From positions 62,001 through 126,000 of the forward strand of contig JACKBQ010000001.1 in the NCBI GenBank assembly GCA_020634455.1: a stretch of DNA of 64,000 bases. The letters are read 5' to 3'. Position numbers and translations under genes: made by a program. The DNA comes from Ardenticatenaceae bacterium (GTDB lineage Bacteria > Chloroflexota > Anaerolineae > Promineifilales > Promineifilaceae). The notes beneath the pieces are model-generated. The model saw nothing but the letters and a program-made list of their open reading frames with translations, searched no databases and was not told the origin of the DNA. Below, in pieces: positions 8,039-16,990 of this stretch; position 1 is the first letter of the stretch, and each line of letters opens with the position of its first letter.

Positions 8039-10132
8039 TTATTGACCGATTTCCCGCACCCATAACCAATCGGTGACGTACTGAACGGCCGTCCGCAAAT
8101 GTCGCCGGTAGGTGCTGAATGGCACGTCGAGCAGCTCAGCCGCTTGCTCCTGGGTGGCCGCCGGTTGGAGGTAGGTGTGGTGCAAGGCCCGGTACCATTT
8201 GATCTGCTTGGGATGATTTTGCATGCTCTCGGCCGCCTCAGTGAGCAACGCCCGGAGCTGGGCTGCGCGGTCGGCTTTGCTGGCTGGGGTTCCCGGCGAA
8301 CTCCCTAGCGCACGACTGTCCAGCAATGGATTGTTTTGCAGGGCAACCTCGTTGGTGAAATCCCGCAGGGCGTCGTGGACGGCGTTGGCGAAGGCGGTTT
8401 CGTTCATGATGGGTGGCTGGGCAGGTGTGGGCGTGGGAACGGCCGTATCCAGTTCCACCCGAACCCCCAGCTCCTGCTCCGCCATGTTGGCCAGCCAGAT
8501 TAAAGGCGGCACCGCGCGCCAATCGTGGCCATAGACACCAAACGGCTGCCCATCCACCACAAAATCGGCCTCTGGCAGGCGATGCAGATCGGCAAACCCA
8601 AAAACGGCCGTCCACAACTCCGGCGCGGCGCAGGGCAGCAGCGTAAACGCCAGCCCTGGCGTGATGAGGTAATGCTGCACCATGTTGAGGAAGATACGGC
8701 TCTGCACCGGGGAGATATTCTGGTAGCTGGCGTCGGCCATCCAGAAGCGGAACAGGGTGGCAGTTTCCCCGGTGCGCAGCGGCGTCTGCTGGTCCAAAAA
8801 GCGCCCGACAGCAGCCACCGCCGGGTCCAGGGCACGGTCGGCAGGGCTGCACTTTTCCAGGGCGAGCTGCATGAGCAACCCCTGAAGCGTGCCATCTGCC
8901 TGCCGCAGCACCACCGTGCCCTGGGGCTGCTTGTTTAGCCAATGTTCCGCGATGCGAACGGCCGTTGCCCCCTCATGCTTCTCTATCATCGCTAAAACCG
9001 CCGCCCGATCTGCCGCCTGATAGCCGTCGGTAAAAATGGTGCCGGTGGACTGCCAATCAAAATAAGCGCGGATGATGGGATTGTCCCGGTGCAAAAAAAT
9101 GTAGTCGGACAAAACTTGCCGCTGCTGCTGGGGATCGCGCTCGTGGAAACCTTGAATGTAAAAATGACGCGCCCGCGTTTGCAATTCAGCCTGGCGGTCG
9201 GCGTTGCGCCAGCGCAAATCAGCCACCAGCGCTTCCCGCGCCAGATCGTGCGGGTACAGGCCGCGCCGCTCGGCATCAATAAACGAAAGCCCCCGCAGCC
9301 ATTCAAACAGCGGATGCGGATCAACCGCTGGCAGCATGGCCGCCAGCAGCGGTTCGTTGAGCAGCCGCACCTGGGCACACGCCTCCAGAGCCGCCCGGTG
9401 CTGGGCGCTGGGCACCTCGTGCATAAACTGCTCCATCAACGTTTTGATGATGTTTGGCGCGTTTTCGGGCCGAAATTCGAGGCTGGGCTGCTGGGCAAAC
9501 ACGTCTGCCACCAGAGAAAGCGCCAGCGGATGGCCGCGCGTGAAGCTTAAAACTGCGTCATGCTCCCGCGCGGGAATCTGGCGGCGCATCAGAAACGCGC
9601 GGCTCTCTTCCTGCGTCAGGTTTTTGATGGGCAGCACCTGCATCACCTGCTGCCAGCCGGGGTCGGTGCGCCAGCGCAGGGATGGCGGATTGCGCCCGGC
9701 GATGACCACAAACACGTTGTGCGGCAGCTGGGGCAAAAAGCTGTCTTGCAGCCAGCCATCGAGGGGAAAAAGCAGTTCTGCCGTGTCAATGAGCAGGACG
9801 GTACGGCCGTTCCGACCCGCCAACGTGGTGAAAACAGCGTCAACATCTGGAGCCGCCAGGTGCATTTGCAGGGCGGCTAAAAAGGTGTTGGGGTTGGCGT
9901 CAATGGAACGGCCGTCGAGCTGAACAACAGTGGTACCGAATTGCGCTGCCACGTGGGCAAACTCGCGCAGCAGGCTGCTCTTGCCCACGCCACCCGGCCC
10001 AAAAAGATAGAGCAGCAAAAACGGCAGCTCCGCCTCAGCCAGGGCCGATTGGAACAATTCGCGCTCAACCTGCCGTCCCACAAACTGCTGCCGCCGCGCC
10101 GCCTCCAACCGGGCCAAAAATGTCTCAGACAT
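8039..10132 (-). CDS. STAND-type ATPase regulator with C-terminal HTH
   Basis: A 697-aa signal-transduction ATPase. Walker A is GPGGVGKS (45-52) and Walker B TVLLIDTAE (111-119), followed by helical segments typical of STAND proteins. The last 60 residues contain TQEQAAELLDVPFSTYRRHL, a helix-turn-helix of sigma-region-4 type, so DNA binding and transcription control are likely. The start at 10132 has GGAGAGG just upstream; the frame stays open further upstream, but that extension runs into an intergenic repeat and is unlikely to be translated. It lies 111 bp downstream of the kinase-ATPase gene on the same strand, separated by that repeat. Target genes and ligand unknown. Confidence 0.8.
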   Translation of the reverse strand: MSETFLARLEAARRQQFVGRQVERELFQSALAEAELPFLLLYLFGPGGVGKSSLLREFAHVAAQFGTTVVQLDGRSIDANPNTFLAALQMHLAAPDVDAVFTTLAGRNGRTVLLIDTAELLFPLDGWLQDSFLPQLPHNVFVVIAGRNPPSLRWRTDPGWQQVMQVLPIKNLTQEESRAFLMRRQIPAREHDAVLSFTRGHPLALSLVADVFAQQPSLEFRPENAPNIIKTLMEQFMHEVPSAQHRAALEACAQVRLLNEPLLAAMLPAVDPHPLFEWLRGLSFIDAERRGLYPHDLAREALVADLRWRNADRQAELQTRARHFYIQGFHERDPQQQRQVLSDYIFLHRDNPIIRAYFDWQSTGTIFTDGYQAADRAAVLAMIEKHEGATAVRIAEHWLNKQPQGTVVLRQADGTLQGLLMQLALEKCSPADRALDPAVAAVGRFLDQQTPLRTGETATLFRFWMADASYQNISPVQSRIFLNMVQHYLITPGLAFTLLPCAAPELWTAVFGFADLHRLPEADFVVDGQPFGVYGHDWRAVPPLIWLANMAEQELGVRVELDTAVPTPTPAQPPIMNETAFANAVHDALRDFTNEVALQNNPLLDSRALGSSPGTPASKADRAAQLRALLTEAAESMQNHPKQIKWYRALHHTYLQPAATQEQAAELLDVPFSTYRRHLRTAVQYVTDWLWVREIGQ

Positions 10133-10149
10133 GACCTCTCCTGGGAAAT

Positions 10150-10220
10150 TAATCCACAGATTACACAGATTTCGCAGATTAAAAAACAAATCTGTGCAAT
10201 CTGCGAAATCTGTGGATTTT
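10150..10220. repeat. Inverted repeat, AATCTGCGAAATCTGTG family
   Basis: Tandem units of the type CAGATTNCACAGATTTCGCAGATT run one way from about 10150 and return as the inverse complement to about 10220, giving a long hairpin. Related copies are at 51609-51680 and 63931-63992. Confidence 0.8.
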
Positions 10221-10243
10221 AATTCATGGTTTTGAGTTTACGC

Positions 10244-13200
10244 TCATGACCTTTCCTCGGCCACGGATAGTTCAGTCAGCGCCAGTGCCACGGCCTGGTC
10301 CAGCGTCAGTGCCTGACCTTCTTGCCAGCAAGCTGCGTACACCGGTTCCGTCAGCGCTGTTTTGACCGTCTGCATCAACGCCTCGTACTCTTCTTGCAGC
10401 CAAACTTGCGGGGCCACGCCGGTTTGGGCCAGCATACCCTGGCAATAGCCAATCAGGCGGGCGGCGCGTTCCAGATTTGGCCGGGTGTTGGGTACCGGGT
10501 AAGCCGCCGCCGCCGCCAGCCCGAAGAAATTATGCATATCCATTCCGTGATCGCCAATTTCCCGGTTCAGGCGCAGACTGCGGGCAAAAAAGTGGGCGGC
10601 TTGCGGGTACTGTTTCTGGGCAGAAGCCACATCCCCCATGCTGGACAACACGCTGGCGGTGCCCCACTTATCGCCAATTTCTTGCCGGAGGGCCAGGGCT
10701 TCGGCGTAATACGCCTGCGCTTCGTCATATTGTTCCAGGTCCAGCGCCACCACGCCCAGATTTTTGAGCGGATAGGACATGGCACGCTTATCGCCAATTT
10801 CGGTGTCAATCTGCAACGCTTCTTGGTACAGCCGGATCGCCTTTTCGTACTCACCGGCATCGCGGGCCAGAATGCCTAAATTGTTGAGCGATGCGCCAAT
10901 GCCCGCACGGTCGCCAATTTCGCGGCGAATGGCCAGGGCCTGCTCGTAGCAAGCGCGGGTGGCGGCCCCATCGCCCCGGTACGAGGCCAGAATGCCCAGA
11001 TTGTTGATGGTGGTGGCAATCATCACCTTGTCATCAAATGCCTGGCTGTGGGTGAGGCTTTCTTCGTACCGCTGCTGGACCAGATCGTACGCGCCCTGAT
11101 CAAACGCGGCACGGCCGAGATAGTTCAGGGCGGCGGCGATTTTCTTATGGTCGCTCAGGGTACGGGCCAGGGCCAAACTGTGCTCAAGCGCCGCTTCGGC
11201 CTCGCTGTACTGGCCCAGGTAGTAGTGGCAGTCGCCAATGACCGCCAACACATCGCACAGACCGCGCGTATCGGCAACGGCCGTATAAATCTCCTGCGCC
11301 CTGGCCAAAAATTGTAGCGCCGCCGGGTAATCGCTGAACCCTTGCCACAACCGACCCAGATGGAACAAAGCGCGGGCCTGCCCCGCTTCATCTGGCAGGG
11401 CGGCGGCCAGCGCCAACGCCTCTTGCAACCGCTGCGCCGACGCCTCTTTTTGCCCCACAAAATGCAGCACATCCCCCAACTGAATCAGAACAGACACCCG
11501 CTGCGGCGACTCCGTCAGCAGCGGCAGCAGGCGGGTGTAAAAGTCAATGGCAGCCTCGTTGGCAAAGCTGGCCTGGGCCGCTTCGCCAGCCAGCTGCAAA
11601 TAGTGGCGCAGCTTGTCTGGCTGTTCTGCCTGGCCAAAGTGGTGGGCCAAACGGCCGTATTGCAAACGCAAATCCTCCGCGTACACCGTCTCAATGGCCT
11701 GGCCAAGTTGCCGGTGACGCTGACGGGTCGGGGCGTCCGCCAGCTCCGCCAGCAAGCCGTCGCGCAGCTTGTCGTGGCTAAACTGCCAGTGCAGCCCGCC
11801 GTCGGGTCGCTCCAAAACGGCCGCATTGGCGCAAATCGTCAGCCATTCATCCAAATCGGTGGCGGGGAAAAGGTGAGCCAGCAGCAGCAGATCAATTTGC
11901 CGCCCGGCGACAGCGGCCGTTTGCAGCAGCGCCTGGGCCGCAGGGGACACGCGCTGCAAGCGGCGCTGCACCATTTGCTGCATCCCACCCGCAAAAACGC
12001 TTAGCGGCAGGGACATATCGGGAATCTGGTCCAGCCGCCCGGTGGTTTCGGCCAGGGTGCGCATCACTTCAATGATGAAAAAGGTGTTGCCCTCGGTTTC
12101 GCGGTGCAAAAATCCGATGAGCCCTGGCTGACGGCCGTTTTCGCCCAGAACGGCCGTACACAAGTTGGCCACCTGGTGGTTGGGCAGACGGGTCAGCGGC
12201 AGCAGGGTGAAATCGGGCAGCTGCTGCGGCAGTTGGGCGCGTTCACCCGGACGATAGCTGCCGACGAGCAAGACGGCCGTTTGGGCACACAGTCGGGCCA
12301 CGGCCAGCAGCAGCTCCAAGCTGGGCGCGTCGAGCCAGTGCAAATCTTCTAGCAGGAGCAACAGCGGCTTTTTCTGGCTGGCGCGGCGCAGCAGATCCAC
12401 CACGGTGAGGTGCAGCCGCGTCTGGGCCGCCTTGGCAGCCAGCGGCGGCGCGGGTGGCACGGGGCGATCCAGCAAAACTTCCACGTCGGGCACAATGGCT
12501 TGCAAAACGGCCGCTTCCAAATCATCCGGTTGGGCCAGGAGGAGGAACGGCCGTAGCAGGTCGCGCCACAGGTGGTACGCGCCGCCGCCTGGGTTGGCCA
12601 GCCCGCGCCCGACAAACAGCCCCTGCACCAGCGCCTGCGTGCGCAGCTCTTGCAGCAAGCGCGACTTGCCGATGCCGCTTTCCCCACGAACGAGCCAGGC
12701 ACTGCCCGTCTGGCTGGCCGCCGCTGCCAGGGCCGATTGCAGCCGGCCCATTTCGGCCTCGCGGCCAATGAAGGGAGCGGCCTGCAAGAAGCTGTCGCGG
12801 GTGGCTTCCGTTTCTGGGGGCAGCGGGCGACCCACTGCCTGACAAAGCGCGGCGATGGTGGCGCTGGCGTGTGGGTACCGTTGTTCCGGCGTTTTGGCGA
12901 GGAGGGTTTGCAGAACGGCCGTTACCTCCGGCGCAATCTCCAGGTAGGTGAAATCTGGTTCAACACGCAGAATGGCGTCCGCCAGATCGCTGCCCTGGCC
13001 GAACGGGTGCCAGCCCGCCAGCAGTTCATAGGCCATCACGCCCACGGCAAACAGGTCCGAAGCGCTGCTGGCCTTTTCCCCGCGCAGCAGTTCCGGGGCC
13101 ATGTAGGCCAGGGTGCCGGAGGTCATTTCGGACTGATCGGTGAGGGTGGCCAGGCCAAAATCGAGCAGTTTGACCTGCTGCTGGCTTACCAGCACGTTGC

Positions 13201-13621
13201 CCGGCTTTAGATCGCGGTGAATGATGCCGCGCCGGTGGATGTACACCAGCGCCTGGAGCAGGTCGAGGAGCAGCTCCATTTTGGCGGATTCGGGGAGAAA
13301 TTGCGCGCCGTCGGTAAACGGCCGTGCTGCTGGCAGCAGCTCCATCGTGAAGTACGGCTGCTGCGCCTCGTCGAAGCCGTAATCTTGCACGGCGATGATG
13401 TGGGGGTGGCGCAGGCTGGCCAAAGCTTGAAATTCGCGGGCCAGGGCCAGGCGCAGTTCGGTGGCGGCGGGCTGCATGGGGGCGGTGAGGACGCGCTTGA
13501 GGGCCAGCGTTTGCCCGGCGAGTTGGTCGTAGGCGCGGAATACCGTGCCCATGCCGCCTGTGCCCAGGCGCTCCAGCAGTTGATAACGATTGCCGAGGCG
13601 AGTTGTTGGTGACGCAAGCAT
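10244..13621 (-). CDS. Ser/Thr protein kinase fused to AAA ATPase and TPR repeats
   Basis: A 1125-aa cytoplasmic regulator. Residues 12-265 form an active-looking Hanks kinase: GTGGMGTVFRA glycine loop, K42, HRDLKPGN (135-142), DFG (154-156) and APE (175-177). Residues about 283-560 are an ORC/AAA-type ATPase with Walker A GESGIGKS (313-320) and LLLLLEDLHWLD as Walker B. From about 690 to 1070 there are many TPR units with recurrent EIGDK/R repeats. This PknK/MalT-like architecture usually couples phosphorylation to gene control, but no DNA-binding domain is visible here. Adjacent to another STAND regulator. Activating signal unknown. Confidence 0.9.
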   Translation of the reverse strand: MLASPTTRLGNRYQLLERLGTGGMGTVFRAYDQLAGQTLALKRVLTAPMQPAATELRLALAREFQALASLRHPHIIAVQDYGFDEAQQPYFTMELLPAARPFTDGAQFLPESAKMELLLDLLQALVYIHRRGIIHRDLKPGNVLVSQQQVKLLDFGLATLTDQSEMTSGTLAYMAPELLRGEKASSASDLFAVGVMAYELLAGWHPFGQGSDLADAILRVEPDFTYLEIAPEVTAVLQTLLAKTPEQRYPHASATIAALCQAVGRPLPPETEATRDSFLQAAPFIGREAEMGRLQSALAAAASQTGSAWLVRGESGIGKSRLLQELRTQALVQGLFVGRGLANPGGGAYHLWRDLLRPFLLLAQPDDLEAAVLQAIVPDVEVLLDRPVPPAPPLAAKAAQTRLHLTVVDLLRRASQKKPLLLLLEDLHWLDAPSLELLLAVARLCAQTAVLLVGSYRPGERAQLPQQLPDFTLLPLTRLPNHQVANLCTAVLGENGRQPGLIGFLHRETEGNTFFIIEVMRTLAETTGRLDQIPDMSLPLSVFAGGMQQMVQRRLQRVSPAAQALLQTAAVAGRQIDLLLLAHLFPATDLDEWLTICANAAVLERPDGGLHWQFSHDKLRDGLLAELADAPTRQRHRQLGQAIETVYAEDLRLQYGRLAHHFGQAEQPDKLRHYLQLAGEAAQASFANEAAIDFYTRLLPLLTESPQRVSVLIQLGDVLHFVGQKEASAQRLQEALALAAALPDEAGQARALFHLGRLWQGFSDYPAALQFLARAQEIYTAVADTRGLCDVLAVIGDCHYYLGQYSEAEAALEHSLALARTLSDHKKIAAALNYLGRAAFDQGAYDLVQQRYEESLTHSQAFDDKVMIATTINNLGILASYRGDGAATRACYEQALAIRREIGDRAGIGASLNNLGILARDAGEYEKAIRLYQEALQIDTEIGDKRAMSYPLKNLGVVALDLEQYDEAQAYYAEALALRQEIGDKWGTASVLSSMGDVASAQKQYPQAAHFFARSLRLNREIGDHGMDMHNFFGLAAAAAYPVPNTRPNLERAARLIGYCQGMLAQTGVAPQVWLQEEYEALMQTVKTALTEPVYAACWQEGQALTLDQAVALALTELSVAEERS

Positions 13622-13643
13622 TTCCCATCCTCAACCCATTTAT

Positions 13644-13661
13644 CACGTAATTTTTTACGTG
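13644..13661. promoter_or_regulatory. Short palindrome upstream of the kinase-ATPase gene
   Basis: CACGTAA, a TTTT loop and TTACGTG form a perfect 7-bp inverted repeat 23 nt upstream of the ATG at 13621. Position and symmetry suit an operator or a 5' UTR hairpin. Function inferred only. Confidence 0.35.
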
Positions 13662-13751
13662 CGGGACGTACAGCAAGTTTGCTTGGGTCCATCGGAATGC
13701 GTCCATTATACAGGAGGATGGCCGGAATTTGAACAGAAACTGAACAAATTT

Positions 13752-13772
13752 TGCTCTGGAAGTTGACCAGCG
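13752..13772 (+). promoter_or_regulatory. Upstream element, TGGTCTGGA motif (site 1, weakest)
   Basis: TGCTCTGGAAGTTGACCAGCG, preceded by TGAACAAATTT, aligns with two sites at 14214 and 16903. All three lie 60-90 nt before small-gene starts. Shared promoter or operator is an inference. Confidence 0.35.
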
Positions 13773-13831
13773 GGGCGATTTATGCTTGGCACAAGTTAAG
13801 TAATGGTATGGATTCTGATTTGGAGGGTATC

Positions 13832-14194
13832 GTGGAACGTCAAAGTATCGAAATAGTTGCCGGGTTTGGATCAAGTTTGATTTTTATTATGAGCAATCTG
13901 CCGATGGTGGCCAAAGCCGTGCGGACGCGTGATTTGCGATCGTACAGCCTGAGCCAGATATTGTTGGCAAATACGGGAAACTTGCTGTACTGGCTGTACG
14001 TGTTAGGGCTTCCTTTTGGGCCAATCTGGCTGTTGCATGGGTTTAACACGGCCGTTGCCCTCCTCATGTTGGCCCTTTATCTGCTCTTTGAAACCCGGCA
14101 CGGTACGGCCGTTTCTCAGCGTCTCTCTCGTTGGCAATCAGGGGTTCACCTGCCCAAACTGTCATTTGTCTTGGGCTTGTCCAAAGAAAATTGA
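13832..14194 (+). CDS. SemiSWEET/PQ-loop-like small membrane protein
   Basis: Short integral membrane protein (120 aa from the GTG at 13832) with three hydrophobic helices: about IVAGFGSSLIFIMSNLPMVAKAV, LLANTGNLLYWLYVLGL and GFNTAVALLMLALYLLF. The first helix ending in NLPMVAKAVRTRDLRSYSL matches the PQ-loop pattern in which a turn is followed by a short charged loop and S-x-S. A single three-helix unit is the SemiSWEET arrangement, which dimerises to move sugars. The GTG start is preferred because GGAGGG sits 5 nt upstream; ATG 13808 and TTG 13751 are in frame. Substrate unknown. Confidence 0.6.
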   Translation: MERQSIEIVAGFGSSLIFIMSNLPMVAKAVRTRDLRSYSLSQILLANTGNLLYWLYVLGLPFGPIWLLHGFNTAVALLMLALYLLFETRHGTAVSQRLSRWQSGVHLPKLSFVLGLSKEN

Positions 14195-14213
14195 GCTGTT
14201 ATTGAACAGTTTT

Positions 14214-14234
14214 TGGTCTGGAGTGTGGTCAGTG
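14214..14234 (+). promoter_or_regulatory. Upstream element, TGGTCTGGA motif (site 2)
   Basis: TGGTCTGGAGTGTGGTCAGTG, preceded by TTGAACAGTTT, is almost identical to the 16903-16923 site (19 of 21 bases). It is about 60 nt before the SnoaL-like gene. Candidate shared promoter or operator. Confidence 0.45.
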
Positions 14235-14294
14235 GCTGGCAGTAACCTGTGCTTATCTCGCTAAATAACATTGCGCACAGCAAGTGGAGGAAAA

Positions 14295-14705
14295 ATGATT
14301 GCGATAAACGAAAATATTCAGGTTGTTCAGGATTTGTATGCGGCCTTTGGCCGGGGAGATGTGCCCACCCTGTTGGAGCTGCTGGCGGAGGATGTGGATT
14401 GGTTTTTTAACGGCCGTTCCCAAGATATTCCCTACGCGGGCCGTTGGCAAGGTCAGGAAGAGATGATGGACTTTTTCCGCATCGTCGGGGAAACGTGTGA
14501 CGTGCTCTCTTTCGGGCCGAATGAGGTCGTCGCCTTGGGCGAACATATTCTCTCTTTGGGGCATGAACGGGTGCGGGTACGGGCCACCGGGCGTGAATTT
14601 GAGACCGATTGGGCACATCTGTTCACGGTGCAAAACGGGCAGGTGGTGCGGCTGCGGGAGTTTTATGATACGGCCGTTATGGCCCAGGCGTTTTTAACAA
14701 ATTAA
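14295..14705 (+). CDS. SnoaL-like / NTF2-fold protein
   Basis: A 136-aa single-domain protein of the ketosteroid isomerase-like fold: VVQDLYAAFGRGDVPTLLELLAEDVDWFFNGR at the N-terminus and VVRLREFYDTAVMAQAF at the end are typical. Such proteins are cyclases, isomerases, hydrolases or ligand-binding subunits; no specific catalytic assignment is possible. The start at 14295 has GGAGG 5 nt upstream and matches the usual family N-terminus; nine extra codons upstream are open but lack a site. It is first in a row of small enzyme genes. Confidence 0.8.
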   Translation: MIAINENIQVVQDLYAAFGRGDVPTLLELLAEDVDWFFNGRSQDIPYAGRWQGQEEMMDFFRIVGETCDVLSFGPNEVVALGEHILSLGHERVRVRATGREFETDWAHLFTVQNGQVVRLREFYDTAVMAQAFLTN

Positions 14706-14720
14706 GAATCTATCCGAAAA

Positions 14721-14790
14721 AGCCACAGAGAAAAAAGAGGAGCCTGAGAAATGAACCTTCGCCTCTAAGTTCTCTGTGAACTCTGTGGCC
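14721..14790. repeat. Inverted repeat, CCACAGAG/CTCTGTGG family
   Basis: AGCCACAGAGAAAA at the left and TCTCTGTGAACTCTGTGGCC at the right form a hairpin across the gap between the SnoaL-like and DinB genes. Related copies are at 51129-51195, 57121-57218 and 57609-57660. Confidence 0.75.
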
Positions 14791-14844
14791 AATATTCGCA
14801 CAGGTTCTAAAGCAATCAAATACATGTTTGATAAGGAGACAAAA

Positions 14845-15387
14845 ATGAAACAAAACAATCGTTCAGCGGTAGAAAATTTACGGTTTATGTTTGAGCAAAT
14901 GCATGGTTACCTGGAAGGAACCATGCAGGATGTCACAGACAGCATCGCGCGGTTTGAGCCGGAAGGGCCAGCGCCGATATTGGGTCAGTATGCGCATCTC
15001 GTAACTGGGGAAGATTGGTTCATCAATGTAAAGCTGGCAAACCAGGCACCAGTTATGATGCGCACAAACCCAGGTTTCCAAACTCCGCCCCCGCCAACAG
15101 GTTGGGACGTGTGGGCCCGAACGGAAGAAACTAATTGGGAAGCACTCCGCGCTTATGCATTGCAGGTGTATGAGGCAACTGATGCGTTTTTGGCGACTGC
15201 TGACGATAGCTTACTGGATCAGCCGATTGACCTGACGGAAGTAGGCATGGGCCATGTCAACGGAGCAGCGGCGCTCTTCCTGGCTTTTGTCAACATTGCC
15301 TTACACACAGGCGAAATTTCGGCAATCAAGGGGATAAATGGTCTGGTTGGGTATCCGGTGTCAGAGGCTGTAGAAGCAGCTGCTTAA
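14845..15387 (+). CDS. DinB superfamily protein
   Basis: A 180-aa four-helix protein of the DinB/YfiT-like metal-dependent superfamily. Visible are the N-terminal LRFMFEQMHGYLEGTMQDVTDSIARFEPEGPAPILGQYAHLVTGEDWF, with the first conserved His in the second helix region, and the C-terminal NIALHTGEISAIKGING with the HxxE-like pattern. Members include thiol-dependent S-transferases acting with bacillithiol or mycothiol. ATG 14845 is chosen for AAGGAG 8 nt upstream; the longer open frame runs back into a repeat. No cofactor genes nearby. Confidence 0.8.
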   Translation: MKQNNRSAVENLRFMFEQMHGYLEGTMQDVTDSIARFEPEGPAPILGQYAHLVTGEDWFINVKLANQAPVMMRTNPGFQTPPPPTGWDVWARTEETNWEALRAYALQVYEATDAFLATADDSLLDQPIDLTEVGMGHVNGAAALFLAFVNIALHTGEISAIKGINGLVGYPVSEAVEAAA

Positions 15388-15485
15388 TGACAAACCCCTT
15401 CTTCAAATAATTGAACAGATTTTGAGCGGGCAGGCGAACGGCCGTTTGCCGTACCCTGCCCGCATTAACCAAAAGGAGCAACCAG

Positions 15486-16868
15486 ATGAAAAGCAATCAG
15501 AGCCGTTTTTCACATGCAATCGTTATGGGCGGCAGCCTCGGCGGGCTGCTGACGGCCCGCGTGCTGAGCAACCATTTTGAGCAGGTCACCATTTTGGAGC
15601 GTGACGGCGTTGCCAACCAGCCCGAAGCACGCAAAGGACAGCCCCAGGCGCGCCATCTGCACGGGCTGCTGGCCACCGGGCTGCAAGTGATGACCCGCTA
15701 CTTCCCCGATCTGCCCCAGGCGCTCAAAAATAATGGCGCGATCATGGTGGATTTTGCCAACACGATGCAGTGGTACACCTACGGTGGCTATCGCAAGCGG
15801 TTTAAGATGGGACTCGATGCCACGCTGATGAGCCGCCCGCTGCTGGAGCATCTGGTGCGCGAGCGGGTTTTGGCGCTGCCAAACGTCACGCTGAAAGATA
15901 ACTGTGGAGTGTTAGGGTTGGTGACTTCGGTATCTGGCGACCAGGTTACCGGTGTGCAGGCGCAAAACCGTGACTCCGGCCAGCAAGAACTGCTCAGCGC
16001 CAGCCTAATAATTGATTGCACCGGACGCGGTTCGCGCACCGGCCAATGGCTCAAGGAGCTAGGCTACCAGCCCGCCCCAGAAAGCGAAGTGCGCGTGGAT
16101 GTGGGCTATGCCACGCGCGTCTACCAGCGCAACCCCGCTGACCCGCGCGGTCGCGAGTGGGTCCTATGCACCCCCGAAGCGCCCAAAGAAAACCGGTTTG
16201 GCGGCATCTTCCCCATCGAAGGCGACCGCTGGATTTGCTCGATGGGCGGCTGGTTGGGCGACCATGCTCCGCTGGATGAATCTAAATTTCTTGAATTTGC
16301 CCGCGAGCTGCCTGCCCCCGACATTTACGACATCATCAGCCAGGCCGAGCCGATTTCGGAGATCATCCCGCACAAATTTTCGCACAGCCTACGCCGCCAT
16401 TACGAGAAGCTGCGTCGCTTTCCGGCTGGCTACCTGGTGCTGGGCGACGCCATCTCCAGCTTTAACCCCACCTACGGCCAGGGCATGACTTCGGCCGCTT
16501 TACAGGTGGCGGAACTGGATGCGCTGCTGGGCAAAAGCAAGTCGCTAGATGGTCTGGCGCTGACCTTCTTCAAGCGGGCGGCCAAAGTGATTGACATTCC
16601 CTGGCAGCTGGCGGTTGGCGAAGATTTCCGCTTCCCGCAAACAACCGGCCCCAAACCGCCCGGCACCGATTTTATCAATCGGTACGTGGCCAAAGTGCAC
16701 CAGGCCACGCTGCACGACGAGGTGGTGGGTGAAGCGTTCCTGAAGGTGATGAACCTGATGGCTCCGCCGCCCAGCCTGTTCCATCCACGCATTGTGTGGC
16801 GGGTGCTGCGCGGGAAACGGCCGTCTTCAAACAAAACGGCCGTTCTCCAACCCGCTGCGGGTGATTAA
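15486..16868 (+). CDS. FAD-dependent monooxygenase-like oxidoreductase
   Basis: A 460-aa flavoprotein of the p-hydroxybenzoate hydroxylase/geranylgeranyl reductase class. The FAD-binding Rossmann motif is MGGSLGGLLTARVL (residues 15-28) followed by the acidic strand end ILERD; the second FAD signature is LVLGDAISSFNPTYGQGMTSAALQVAEL near 320-345, the GD...P motif. Likely hydroxylates, epoxidises or reduces a hydrophobic substrate with NAD(P)H. Strong AGGAG before the ATG. Neighbouring SnoaL-like, ester-cyclase-like, ABM and SRPBCC genes suggest a tailoring pathway, which is inference. Confidence 0.85.
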   Translation: MKSNQSRFSHAIVMGGSLGGLLTARVLSNHFEQVTILERDGVANQPEARKGQPQARHLHGLLATGLQVMTRYFPDLPQALKNNGAIMVDFANTMQWYTYGGYRKRFKMGLDATLMSRPLLEHLVRERVLALPNVTLKDNCGVLGLVTSVSGDQVTGVQAQNRDSGQQELLSASLIIDCTGRGSRTGQWLKELGYQPAPESEVRVDVGYATRVYQRNPADPRGREWVLCTPEAPKENRFGGIFPIEGDRWICSMGGWLGDHAPLDESKFLEFARELPAPDIYDIISQAEPISEIIPHKFSHSLRRHYEKLRRFPAGYLVLGDAISSFNPTYGQGMTSAALQVAELDALLGKSKSLDGLALTFFKRAAKVIDIPWQLAVGEDFRFPQTTGPKPPGTDFINRYVAKVHQATLHDEVVGEAFLKVMNLMAPPPSLFHPRIVWRVLRGKRPSSNKTAVLQPAAGD

Positions 16869-16902
16869 GCGTCAATAGTTTGAACAAAAAGTGAGCAGAA
16901 AA

Positions 16903-16923
16903 TGGTCTGGAATGTGGTTAGTG
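16903..16923 (+). promoter_or_regulatory. Upstream element, TGGTCTGGA motif (site 3)
   Basis: TGGTCTGGAATGTGGTTAGTG matches site 2 at 14214 at 19 of 21 positions, about 70 nt before the ester-cyclase-like gene. Suggests co-regulation with the 14295 gene. Confidence 0.45.
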
Positions 16924-16990
16924 AACGGCCGTATTCTTAGCGCATGAAGCACAAAGGCAGAACCTAAAAATTAACAAAAACTGGAGAAAT

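Noticed and set aside
10133..10189. Longer N-terminus for the 8039-10132 regulator
   Set aside because: The extra codons come from a hairpin repeat, while GGAGAGG directly precedes the ATG at 10132.
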